64,000 bases of DNA from Adhaeribacter rhizoryzae (GTDB taxonomy: Bacteria; Bacteroidota; Bacteroidia; Cytophagales; Hymenobacteraceae). The stretch is taken from assembly GCF_008629685.1 (NCBI RefSeq), contig NZ_VWSF01000010.1:124001-188000 (forward strand), in the 5' to 3' direction. Of this stretch, positions 9,277 through 17,990 are shown piece by piece (the stretch's first letter is position 1; the number at the start of each line of letters is the position of its first letter). The notes below the pieces were generated by a model. That model did not search any database and was not told the DNA's origin. It saw only the letters and a program-made list of their open reading frames with translations. A program made the position numbers and the translations under genes.

Positions 9277-10395
9277 ATGAAGCCTGCCGAAAAAGAGAGT
9301 AAAGTACAAATTAAAGAACTCATCGAGCTGAATGAGGAGCTGGAAAATTATTTCTCCAACACCATCATTCCGCAACTCTTCGTTGATGCTGATTTAAACT
9401 TGCGCAAGTTTACCCCACCGGCTATGAAGCAATTCAGCCTTTTGCCGGAGCATATTGGCCGTCCCATGGCTGAGATGGTGGACCATATCCGCTATTCCAC
9501 CATTACCGAGAATATTCAGGCAGTAATTAACACCGGGGAAATTCTAGAGAAGGAAATTCAAACGACTGACCTGCGCTGGTTCCAAATGAACATTATTCCT
9601 TATTTGATTAAAAAGCAAAATAAAGCCAATGGGGTAATTATTACTTTCGTGGATATTACTGAGCGAATCAAAACCCTGCGGGAACTGGAGAAGCTCAATG
9701 CCTCCCACGAAACCTTTATTTATGCCGTTTCCCACGATTTAAAAGCACCCCTGGCTAATATTGAGGGGCTGGTGGCGCTTTTAATAGAAACTTCAGACGA
9801 GATAGTGGCTCGGGAAGGCGGAGATATAGAGGAACAAAAAATAGTGATGGGCTTGCTAAGTCAATCGGTTAAAAGCATGCGCAATATGATTGATGACCTT
9901 TCCGACATTGCCAAAATAGAAGGCAACTACCAGGAAACCGTAGAAAACATCCGTTTTGAAACAATTCTCCAGGAAGTGCAATGGACGCTTAAAGACAAAA
10001 TCAAAGAAAGCCAAGCGCAAATTTGTATTGATATTCAGGCGCCAGAGATAAAGTTTCCCCGCAAAAATCTGCGCAGTATTATTTATAACTTGTTGAGCAA
10101 TGCTTTAAAGTATACATCGCCGGGCAGGAATCCGGAGGTTTGGATAAAGACCATTAAGGAAAGTGAGATAGTGCAACTCTCGGTGAAAGATAATGGCCTA
10201 GGCATTACGCCCGAGCAACAAGAGCTTATCTTTGCGCAATATGCCCGGCTGAAAAAAGAGGGGGAAGGCACTGGAATAGGGCTCTACCTGGTTAAAAGGA
10301 TTCTGGATAATGCCGAGGGCAAGATTAAGGTGCAAAGCAAACCAGGCGAAGGTTCGGAGTTTATCGTTTACCTAAAAGCAGGAACGCTTGGTTAG
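9277..10395 (+). CDS. Soluble PAS-domain sensor histidine kinase
   Basis: 372 residues from the ATG at 9277; a TTG six bases upstream is possible but less likely. An N-terminal coiled coil (about 5-25) leads to a PAS domain (about 25-130, ending ITFVDITERIK). The H-box is YAVSHDLKAPL with His near residue 153; then NLLSNALKYT (N-box), VKDNGLGI (G1) and GTGIGLYLVKRI (G2). No transmembrane helix, so the sensor is cytoplasmic. No response regulator is adjacent; the partner lies elsewhere or is the lone receiver at 4.5 kb. Confidence 0.88.
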   Translation: MKPAEKESKVQIKELIELNEELENYFSNTIIPQLFVDADLNLRKFTPPAMKQFSLLPEHIGRPMAEMVDHIRYSTITENIQAVINTGEILEKEIQTTDLRWFQMNIIPYLIKKQNKANGVIITFVDITERIKTLRELEKLNASHETFIYAVSHDLKAPLANIEGLVALLIETSDEIVAREGGDIEEQKIVMGLLSQSVKSMRNMIDDLSDIAKIEGNYQETVENIRFETILQEVQWTLKDKIKESQAQICIDIQAPEIKFPRKNLRSIIYNLLSNALKYTSPGRNPEVWIKTIKESEIVQLSVKDNGLGITPEQQELIFAQYARLKKEGEGTGIGLYLVKRILDNAEGKIKVQSKPGEGSEFIVYLKAGTLG

Positions 10396-10754
10396 CTCCC
10401 AACTATTTTTGAAATAAATTATGTTTCAGTTAGGGCAAATTCAGTATTAAGCCCAAGATAGTCAAAAAGCGGTATACCAGGCATTGTTTCTAGTAAATTG
10501 AGCAGAACTTTTATTAAGCCTTTATTTAATACTCTTCCGCTAATAACCAATGCTGAAGGGTAACAAATTCACTCACAGACTGCAATAACTGTTCTGTTAG
10601 AAACTAAAATTATAACAGAATAATAAGCTTGCGAAAAAATAAAATTTATACTTATAAATTTCTATTACGATAGAAGTAATATTTGCCTTATGGTTTAACT
10701 ATTGGTAATAACTGGTAAACTCATTTAATATTTTCTGCGGTACTCATGTTTTTT
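10396..10754. other. Intergenic, nothing recognised
   Basis: About 360 bases between convergent genes, AT-rich. No frame or strong hairpin seen. Confidence 0.45.
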
Positions 10755-11897
10755 CTAACATGTTCTTAAGTTTAATTGCAATAAGTTGCCAATTTGCCAA
10801 GCCGTGCGAGTTAGATTTTCGGTGGTGTGGGCAAGGGCATCTTCCAGCGAAACGGGGCCGGTGCCTATCGGGAAAACCGCGTTAAAATATTCAAATAAAG
10901 CTAAATTTAGATTGGCGGGAATCTGGCCGGCTAAAGCTATTACCGGAATATTTTTTTCTTGCGCGTGTCGGGCTACGCCATAAGGGCCTTTGCCCGCGAG
11001 GGTTTGCTCATCTAAACCACCTTCGGCCGTTATTAATAAATCAGCGTTAGCGAGGGCTTCGTTAAAGCCGGTTAAATCAAGTAAATAATTTACGCCTGGT
11101 ACTAAGTCAGCGTTCAACACGGCGGCTAAAGTAGCGGCAGTACCACCGGCTGCCCCGCCATGTACCCAATCAGCCATATCTTTGTTTAAAGCAGCTTTTA
11201 ATACTTGGTTTAGCCGATTTAAACCTTGTTCCAGTAGCAAAACGGTTTCGGGATTGGCACCTTTCTGCGGCCCAAAAACCTGTGCCGCCCCTTTTGGCCC
11301 CAACAAAGGGTTTTCTACATCGCAGGCTACAGTTATATTACAGGTTAGCAGCCTTTCGTCTAAGGCTGTTAGATCGATGGATTGCAGGTTTAGTAAACCT
11401 TGCGCGCCTAATCCAATAGATTGCCCCTGATTATCTAAGAATTTTACGCCTAAGGCTTGCAATAGGCCTACACCCCCATCTACGGTAGCGCTATTACCCA
11501 AACCCATAATTATTTGCCGGCAGCCTAAATCCAACGCTTGTTTTATTAATTGGCCGGTGCCAAACGTAGACGCCTGCAATGGGTTTAGTTCGTGTTTTTG
11601 CAGCCACCGTAAACCCGAAGCCCGGGCTAGTTCCACAACTGCTACTTGGTCATCTTTAATCAACCCAAAGCTGGTGTTAATATTTCGGCCTAATGCATCT
11701 TGTACGGTGGCGGGTACCAATCGCCCGTTTAGTTGCTGCACCAGAATATCGGTTATGCCTTCGCCGCCATCAGCAATCGGAAACAAGGTGTACGTAGCCG
11801 CTAATTTGCTCTGTTGCAATCCGGTTTTAATGGCTTCGGCCACCGCAAAAGCCGATAAACTATGTTTAAAAGTATTAGGTGCAATGATAAGGTGCAT
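10755..11897 (-). CDS. glxK: Glycerate kinase (GlxK/GarK family)
   Basis: 380 residues, the family's normal length. Phosphorylates D-glycerate with ATP. Visible family marks: IIAPNTFKHSLSA at the start, PIADGGEGITDIL (about 42-54), GLGNSATVDGGVG (about 131-143), the glycine-rich HGGAAGGTAAT and ITAEGGLDEQTLAGKGP (about 290-306). It follows a 2-hydroxyacid dehydrogenase by 27 bases on the same strand, which fits a glyoxylate or hydroxypyruvate to phosphoglycerate route: the dehydrogenase makes glycerate and this kinase passes it to glycolysis. Whether it makes 2- or 3-phosphoglycerate cannot be read from the sequence. Confidence 0.92.
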   Translation of the reverse strand: MHLIIAPNTFKHSLSAFAVAEAIKTGLQQSKLAATYTLFPIADGGEGITDILVQQLNGRLVPATVQDALGRNINTSFGLIKDDQVAVVELARASGLRWLQKHELNPLQASTFGTGQLIKQALDLGCRQIIMGLGNSATVDGGVGLLQALGVKFLDNQGQSIGLGAQGLLNLQSIDLTALDERLLTCNITVACDVENPLLGPKGAAQVFGPQKGANPETVLLLEQGLNRLNQVLKAALNKDMADWVHGGAAGGTAATLAAVLNADLVPGVNYLLDLTGFNEALANADLLITAEGGLDEQTLAGKGPYGVARHAQEKNIPVIALAGQIPANLNLALFEYFNAVFPIGTGPVSLEDALAHTTENLTRTAWQIGNLLQLNLRTC

Positions 11898-11924
11898 CAG
11901 TTTGGTTATGATATCATTATCGGG

Positions 11925-12866
11925 CTACTTTCCTTCCTGTAAAAAGGTCTGAATATTTTGTGCTAATTTTTCAACCAGCAAAGTACGGGCTTCTACGCTG
12001 GCCCAGGCAATATGCGGGGTAAGTACCAACTTTTCTTTATGCTGAATATTTAAGAATGGGTTATTTGCTTCGATTGGTTCCTGTTCAAAAACATCCAGAC
12101 CAGCCGCTAAAAGCAAGTTTTCGTTTAAAGCCCGAACCAAATCAGCCTCGTTTACAATGCCGCCCCTACCCACATTTATTAAAATGGCCGATGGCTTCAG
12201 GAGTTGCAGTCGGTTGTAGTGGAGCAAATTTTGGGTATATTCGTTTAAAGGCTCGTGAATGGAAATAATATCCGAAGTGCGTAAAAATTCTTCCAGTTCC
12301 AGGCGCTGGTAGGGCTGATTAGTGTTGCCGCCCGAAGCTGAATAATAAACTACTTCGGCGCCAAAAGCTTCGGCAATACGGGCAACCTGCCGCCCAATAT
12401 TGCCTAAACCAATAATGCCAAACCTTTTGTTTTTAATTTCCCGGAACGGATGATTTAAGTGCGTAAAAATCTCGCTTTGGGCATATTCACCCTGTTTAAC
12501 ATAATTATCGAAATAAGGTAGCTTGTGCAATAAATGCAGGAGCATGGCAAAGGTTAATTGGGCTACGCTCGCCGACGAATAATCTACCACGTTTTTTACC
12601 ACAATGCCGCGTTCAGCGGCAGCTACTTTATCTATATTATTGGTACCGGTAGCAGCTACACAAATTAACTTTAAGTTGGTGGCCGCTTCCAGCGCCGGTT
12701 TATCCAGGTTTACTTTATTTACAATAATAATATCAGCCTCTTTTATCCGCGCGGGTACTTCGGCCGGCGTGGTTGTTTCGTAGTAAGTAACGTTGCCATG
12801 TTGTTCGAGTAAGTGCAAATTGGGCACCTCCCCCATGGTTTTCAGGTCCAGGAAAACAATTTTCAT
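11925..12866 (-). CDS. D-2-hydroxyacid dehydrogenase (glycerate dehydrogenase-like)
   Basis: 313 residues. NAD(P)-binding motif GIIGLGNIGRQVA (about 149-161) and the catalytic triad contexts of the D-isomer-specific family: NVGRGG with its Arg (about 229-234), DVFEQEP with its Glu (about 256-262) and TPHIAWAS with its His (about 283-290). Reduces 2-keto acids such as hydroxypyruvate or glyoxylate. The adjacent glycerate kinase makes hydroxypyruvate/glyoxylate reductase the best guess. It begins 40 bases downstream of the M3 peptidase gene, so the three may be co-transcribed. Confidence 0.9.
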   Translation of the reverse strand: MKIVFLDLKTMGEVPNLHLLEQHGNVTYYETTTPAEVPARIKEADIIIVNKVNLDKPALEAATNLKLICVAATGTNNIDKVAAAERGIVVKNVVDYSSASVAQLTFAMLLHLLHKLPYFDNYVKQGEYAQSEIFTHLNHPFREIKNKRFGIIGLGNIGRQVARIAEAFGAEVVYYSASGGNTNQPYQRLELEEFLRTSDIISIHEPLNEYTQNLLHYNRLQLLKPSAILINVGRGGIVNEADLVRALNENLLLAAGLDVFEQEPIEANNPFLNIQHKEKLVLTPHIAWASVEARTLLVEKLAQNIQTFLQEGK

Positions 12867-12906
12867 AGTATTGCGGGTATTATCTTATTTTTTTGCGACT
12901 TATACA

Positions 12907-14955
12907 TTAAGCCACCGATTGGACCGACAGCAAACCGGTGCGCCGCAGCAAAGCTTCCGGCGATGGCTCTTTGCCCCGAAATCTTTTGTATAATTCCATT
13001 GGCGGTTCGCTGCCGCCCGCCGATAAAATATGTTTTCGGAACAAGGTAGAAGTTTCGCGGTTAAATACGCCGTTTTCCTGGAAGAACTCAAAAGCATCGG
13101 CATCCAGCACTTCGGCCCACTTATAACTATAATAACCCGACGAATAACCGCCCTGAAATATATGCGAAAACGAACAACTAATATTGGTACCGGGCACCAA
13201 AGGTAATATTTCGGTTTCCTGCAGCACCTGGTTTTCAAAATTAATAACATCCGAAATGCTTTCGGGAGCAGCAGTGTGCCAGGCCATATCTAGCCGGGCT
13301 AACCCTATTTGCCGCACCGTTGCATAACCCGCCATAAAATTGGAGCTGTCTTTTATTTTTTGTACCAATTCTGCCGGAATCAGTTCGCCGGTTTCGTAAT
13401 GCCGCGAGAATAAATCCAGGCACTCTTTCTCGTAGGTCCAGTTTTCCATTACCTGCGAAGGCAGTTCTACAAAATCCCAGAAAACGTTGGTACCGGTTAA
13501 GCTGCCGTAGGTGCCGTTAGCCAGCAAACCATGCAAGGCGTGCCCGAATTCGTGGAATAAGGTTTTAACTTCATTAAAAGTAAGCAGCGATGGTTTGGTT
13601 GGCGTGGGTTGGGTAAAGTTGCAAACAATGGCAATGTGCGGCCGCTGGTCCTGGCCATTTTGCTTTTGCTGTCCGCGGAACGAAGTCATCCAGGCGCCGT
13701 TGCGTTTACCTGGCCGCGGAAAAAAATCAGCGTAAAATATACCCAGGTGCTCGCCCGATTCTTCGGTAACCTCGTAAACTTTAACATCGGGGTGGTAAGT
13801 ATCTACGGCAGTATTTTCTTTAAAACTCAGGCCGTACAATCGGTGTGCTACCTTAAATATTCCTTGAATTACGTTCTCCAGCTTAAAGTAAGGCTTCAGT
13901 ACTTCGTCGTCGATGGTAAATTTTTCTTTCTTTACTTTTTCGGAATAATAAGTAATATCCCAACGCTGCAAAGTTTCCGGGCCGTGGTTTAGGGCCGCAT
14001 AAGCGCTAATGGCTTCCAGTTCCTGACGGGCCGCCGGCTTTGCGTATTTTAACAGATTATCCAGAAAATCCATTACTTTACCCGGCGATTGCGCCATGCG
14101 TTCCTGCAACACGTAATCGGCGTGCGAGATAAAGCCCAGTAGCTTGGCGCGAGCATGCCGCAGTTTAACCAGTTCTAATATTATCTGGCGGTTATCGTTT
14201 TCGTTGGCTTTGCAGGCGCGGGTAGCATAAGCCTGGTATAATTTTTCGCGCAGCTCCCGGTTTTGCGCATACGTCATAAACGGCAAATAGCTGGGCGCTT
14301 GCAACGTAAAAACCCATTGTCCGGCTAATCCTTTTTCCTGTGCCGCCTGGGCAGCCGCCTCCACCACACTTTCGGGTAAGCCGGCTAAATCGGCAATATT
14401 CGTAACCGGCAGAAAATAATTATTTGTTTCGCTTAGTACATGCTCGCCAAATTCCAACGATAATTGCCCTAATTGCTGATCTATCTGGCGTAATTGCTTT
14501 TTTTCGTCTTCATCCAGGTTGGCGCCGTTCCGGATAAAACTTTTGTATAATTTATCTAATAAAGTTTTCTGTTCGGTGTTCAAATCCAGGGTTGCGCGCT
14601 GCTCGTAAACTACCCTTACCCGACTAAATAACTGCTGGTCTAAGGTTATGTCGTTGGCGTAGGCGGTAAGCAACGGCGATATTTCTTTGGCTAATTGCTG
14701 AATTTCCGGACTGGTTTCGGCGGCATTCAGATTAAAGAATATGCGGGAAATGCGGTCTACCAATTCGCCGCTACGCTCTAGTTTTTCGATGGTATTGTTA
14801 AAATCAGGCGCTGCCGGGTTGTTAATAATAGCGTTAATTTCCTGTTTTCCTACCTGTATAGCCTCTTTTAATGCCGGCAAAAAATCTTCGTTTTTAATTT
14901 GATGAAAGGGAACGGTATTAAAAGGAGTACCAAACTCTTCGAGTAATATATTCAT
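12907..14955 (-). CDS. M3 family oligopeptidase / peptidyl-dipeptidase
   Basis: 682 residues, the usual size of Dcp and oligopeptidase A. The zinc site is LFHEFGHALHGLL (HExxH, about residues 468-480), with the second conserved Glu in the downstream ENW region. No signal peptide, so a cytoplasmic enzyme that degrades short peptides. Dcp versus OpdA specificity cannot be assigned with confidence from the sequence. It may be the first gene of a unit with the dehydrogenase and kinase. Confidence 0.92.
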   Translation of the reverse strand: MNILLEEFGTPFNTVPFHQIKNEDFLPALKEAIQVGKQEINAIINNPAAPDFNNTIEKLERSGELVDRISRIFFNLNAAETSPEIQQLAKEISPLLTAYANDITLDQQLFSRVRVVYEQRATLDLNTEQKTLLDKLYKSFIRNGANLDEDEKKQLRQIDQQLGQLSLEFGEHVLSETNNYFLPVTNIADLAGLPESVVEAAAQAAQEKGLAGQWVFTLQAPSYLPFMTYAQNRELREKLYQAYATRACKANENDNRQIILELVKLRHARAKLLGFISHADYVLQERMAQSPGKVMDFLDNLLKYAKPAARQELEAISAYAALNHGPETLQRWDITYYSEKVKKEKFTIDDEVLKPYFKLENVIQGIFKVAHRLYGLSFKENTAVDTYHPDVKVYEVTEESGEHLGIFYADFFPRPGKRNGAWMTSFRGQQKQNGQDQRPHIAIVCNFTQPTPTKPSLLTFNEVKTLFHEFGHALHGLLANGTYGSLTGTNVFWDFVELPSQVMENWTYEKECLDLFSRHYETGELIPAELVQKIKDSSNFMAGYATVRQIGLARLDMAWHTAAPESISDVINFENQVLQETEILPLVPGTNISCSFSHIFQGGYSSGYYSYKWAEVLDADAFEFFQENGVFNRETSTLFRKHILSAGGSEPPMELYKRFRGKEPSPEALLRRTGLLSVQSVA

Positions 14956-15863
14956 CTAAGTTTTAAAGCTTTCTAGTTAATAATTTTATTTCTACGCAAG
15001 CAGCAGGCCACACAGGTATAAATATTTTCTAAAAATAGCGACAAAACTCCTAAATCAAGGTTGCAGGACAAAAAATTATTAGACAAATACCTTATTTATA
15101 AGGATTCTGCGCTTCTGATTTGAGCCGGAACAAACCAACTACAAGCAATCTGCTACTAAACCTCAAGCAAACCGATTAATGGCGGTAGCCTTTGGGTGTT
15201 AGCTGTTAATATTTGGGGAATAAATATTTCCAATATTTGGAAAGAAAGGCAGAATTTTACCATTTTGCCCGGTAAAATATTGACAGGGTTATTTTTAAAT
15301 TTTTCCATATTCTGGAAAACTTACTTATATAAAGAAAGTAGCATACCAACTCCATTTATTCTGGCCCTAATTTTGAGTAGATATTTAGATAATGCAGGTT
15401 ACCTGTTTTATAAACAAATGCACTAGTCTAATTATAAAACAATAGTTAAGGTAGTTCGGGCTTAACCTATTTAATTTAAAAATATTAAGATAAGGTTGAT
15501 TTTTTAAAAGATAAAACCTTGATTTTTACACCTTTTACGTACATATAAAACATCATATATATATTATCATTATTTCTGCGGAAAATATTTGGATATTCAA
15601 ATTTAACTATTTAAAATTGCATAGAAATTATAATTTATTAAACGGCATAAACCAGTAGTTAAAAATAATTCTAATTAACTTTAAAGAAGTAACTGGTTAA
15701 ATAGTTTAAAATCATTATATAATTTATATATTTAAATATTATTACATATTAATTAATATTAGCTTTAATAAACTTTATTAACCTGTAAAAGCAAAACCTG
15801 ATTAATTTTTTACCGTTAATTTATCCTAAACCGCACCTGATAACATTAAATAAATATTCATTT
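14956..15863. other. Long AT-rich intergenic region with three palindromes
   Basis: About 900 bases upstream of two divergent genes. A 76-codon frame at 15196-15426 has no family features and is probably chance. Three short palindromes cluster in 93 bases: TTTCCAA/TTGGAAA (15227-15243), ATTTTACC/GGTAAAAT (15254-15278) and TTTTCCA/TGGAAAA (15301-15319). The rest is very AT-rich with no evident gene. Confidence 0.55.
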
Positions 15864-16253
15864 ATGAAAAAGACTTTACTTTCCTTACTGTTTTTATCTT
15901 TCTTCGCTTACCAAGCTAATGCCCAGCAAATCTCCGAATCGGCTGAAAAACGAATTGCTTTAATTACCCGGGTTATGGCAGCAGAACTGGGATTAAACGA
16001 ATCGGAGTACATCCGCTTAAAATCTTTAAACCGCGAAAGAATTGTAAAAGGCGATGAAATTTCGGAGTTCTATAACAACAACCCCGATTTAAAAACCAGG
16101 AAGCTAATGGAACTGGAAGCCAGCTTCGATAAAAAATTTAAGGCCATGTTAAACCCCATTCAACTAGCTGCTTACGCTGCTTACAAACACGACCCGGAGT
16201 CGGATTTGGCTTTAAAAGAAAAAGACAAAACGGCTAATACCACGCAGAAGTAG
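15864..16253 (+). CDS. Small secreted protein, Spy/CpxP-like helical
   Basis: 129 residues with a clear signal peptide (MKKTLLSLLFLSFFAYQANA, cleavage near residue 20-21). The mature part is helical: a LITRVMAAELGLNESEY segment and KFKAMLNPIQLAAYAAYK, which echo the LTxxQ helices of periplasmic Spy/CpxP-like proteins common in Bacteroidota. Likely periplasmic; function unknown. A strong terminator follows, so it is its own unit despite the redox operon downstream. Confidence 0.7.
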   Translation: MKKTLLSLLFLSFFAYQANAQQISESAEKRIALITRVMAAELGLNESEYIRLKSLNRERIVKGDEISEFYNNNPDLKTRKLMELEASFDKKFKAMLNPIQLAAYAAYKHDPESDLALKEKDKTANTTQK

Positions 16254-16270
16254 CGTTATAAAAAACTAGT

Positions 16271-16306
16271 AAAAAAAAGCAGCTTGTATCCAGGCTGCTT
16301 TTTTCA
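16271..16306 (+). terminator. Intrinsic terminator
   Basis: AAAAGCAGC pairs with GCTGCTTTT around a short loop, followed by a T-run, 20 bases after the stop of the secreted-protein gene. Confidence 0.85.
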
Positions 16307-16419
16307 TTTTATCCGGAACATACCGTTATTATTTTTATTAAGTCTGGCCCGATAAACAAAACCATTATTAGGTTGTTTGGGTTTTTAGGTACCTTTACAG
16401 CGAATAAAATTATAAAAGT

Positions 16420-17712
16420 ATGCGGGTAATTATTATTGGCAATGGCGTTACGGGGGTTACCGCAGCCACTACTATCCGCAAACTCGACCCTACGGCCCAC
16501 ATAACTATTATATCAGCGGAGTCGGAACATTTTTTTTCGCGTACCGCGCTTATGTACTTGTACATGGGCCACATGCAGTACCGGCATATAAAGCCTTACG
16601 AAGATTGGTTCTGGCCCGAAAGAAATATTAATTTACTTCACGCGGCGGTTCAATCTGTTGATTTTAATGCCAAGCAGGTTATACTGGAAAACCACACCAG
16701 AATAGACTATGATAAACTGTTACTGGCTACCGGCTCCTTGCCCCGCACGTTGGGTATACCCGGCGAAAACCTGGCTGGTGTACAAGGATTTTACAGTCTG
16801 CACGATTTAGCGCAACTAGAACAATATTCTGCTAATATACCCCGGGCGGTAATTGTGGGCGGTGGCCTGATTGGCATAGAATTGGCAGAAATGTTTTATA
16901 CCCGCTGCATACCCGTAACTTTTCTGGTGCGCGAACCATATTACTGGGGAAATATATTGCCGGAGGCGGAAGGTACGTTAATTCAGGAGCACATTCGGGC
17001 ACACGGCATAGATTTAAGGTTAAATACAACTGTAAGCGAAATTACCGGAGATGCAGAAGGCCGGGTTAAAAGCATTATAACCAACAAAGGCGAAGAAATT
17101 GCCGCTAATTTGGTGGGTGTAGCCGTTGGGGTTAAACCCAATGTCAGCTTTTTAGAAAACAGCGATTTAAAAATAAACCGGGGCGTATTGGTGAATCAAT
17201 ATTTGGAAACCAACCTGCCTGATGTTTACGCCGCCGGCGATTGCGCCGAAATTCTGCCGGAACCAGAAAACAAGCCTGTGGTAGAACAATTGTGGTATAC
17301 CGGCCGCATGCAAGGCGAAACCGTAGCCCATTCTATCTGCAACCGCCGTACGGTTTATAACCGGGGCATTTGGTTTAACTCGGCCAAGTTTTTTGATATT
17401 GAATACCAAACCTACGGCCAGGTACCGGCCGTGCCCGCGCCCGAAACAGATTCGTTGCTGTGGCAACATCCGAAAGAAAAAAAATTAGTCCGGATTAATT
17501 ATCACCAGCCTTCCGGTAAAGTACTTGGTTTTAACTTATTGGGTATTCGTTACAGGCACGAAGTGTGCGAAAAATGGCTTAAAGAAGAAAAGCCTATCTC
17601 CTACGTGTTAAAACACTTGCGCGAAGCCAACTTCGACCCGGAGTTTTACCGCCGCCACGAAAAAGAAATAATCCGCACATTTAGTCGGCAGCTTTCGGCC
17701 GTACTCTCGTAA
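16420..17712 (+). CDS. FAD/NAD(P)-dependent oxidoreductase (nitrite reductase large subunit-like N-terminal fold)
   Basis: 430 residues of the Pyr_redox_2 type. The first dinucleotide motif is IIGNGVTGVTAA at the N-terminus (FAD), the second is VIVGGGLIGIELAEMF (about 143-158, NAD(P)), and VYAAGDCAE (about 269-277) contacts the flavin. A C-terminal 130-residue region is divergent and lacks the redox Cys pair and siroheme/ferredoxin domains of true NirB. It starts a three-gene unit with a small His-tailed membrane protein and a polyferredoxin, so it probably passes NAD(P)H electrons to, or takes them from, the membrane iron-sulphur protein. Confidence 0.85.
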   Translation: MRVIIIGNGVTGVTAATTIRKLDPTAHITIISAESEHFFSRTALMYLYMGHMQYRHIKPYEDWFWPERNINLLHAAVQSVDFNAKQVILENHTRIDYDKLLLATGSLPRTLGIPGENLAGVQGFYSLHDLAQLEQYSANIPRAVIVGGGLIGIELAEMFYTRCIPVTFLVREPYYWGNILPEAEGTLIQEHIRAHGIDLRLNTTVSEITGDAEGRVKSIITNKGEEIAANLVGVAVGVKPNVSFLENSDLKINRGVLVNQYLETNLPDVYAAGDCAEILPEPENKPVVEQLWYTGRMQGETVAHSICNRRTVYNRGIWFNSAKFFDIEYQTYGQVPAVPAPETDSLLWQHPKEKKLVRINYHQPSGKVLGFNLLGIRYRHEVCEKWLKEEKPISYVLKHLREANFDPEFYRRHEKEIIRTFSRQLSAVLS

Positions 17713-17752
17713 AAGAAAAAGCGCAAAATGGCTTTTACTAAAAGTTGTAAAA

Positions 17753-17983
17753 ATGAAATGGTCTAAAATATATAGTTTTAAAGAAATGAACTCCTACCAG
17801 TATATTGCCGTGGTAGGGTTAATTATGACGCTAGCGGCGCACCTGATTTTATGGCTGCAGCAGAAAGAAGTTCAAACTTTTTGGGCTTTATACGTTTGCT
17901 GGGCCGTATTATTTATTCTGGGCAGCATCGCCAACATTAATAGCAAACCCGGCGAAGGGCATCACCATCACCACCATCATTAA
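17753..17983 (+). CDS. Small membrane protein with natural seven-histidine C-terminus
   Basis: 76 residues from this ATG; an internal ATG at 17786 would give 65. Two membrane spans (YIAVVGLIMTLAAHLILWL and FWALYVCWAVLFILG) are joined by a short polar loop, and the chain ends GEGHHHHHHH. The His codons are mixed CAT/CAC, so this is natural sequence and a likely metal-binding tail. It sits 40 bases after the FAD oxidoreductase and 7 bases before the polyferredoxin, so it is part of that operon. No family name recognised; perhaps an assembly or metal-handling factor of the complex. Confidence 0.72.
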   Translation: MKWSKIYSFKEMNSYQYIAVVGLIMTLAAHLILWLQQKEVQTFWALYVCWAVLFILGSIANINSKPGEGHHHHHHH

Positions 17984-17990
17984 ACCATAT

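Noticed and set aside
13609-13992. 127-codon plus frame inside the M3 peptidase gene
   Set aside because: Antisense shadow of a well-supported peptidase gene.
15196-15426. 76-codon plus-strand frame in the long spacer
   Set aside because: No signal, domain or composition typical of a protein; very AT-rich, and overlaps a palindrome cluster.
17960-17983. Seven-His tail as cloning-vector sequence
   Set aside because: The gene has native membrane spans and native neighbours, and no vector-like sequence continues beyond the stop.
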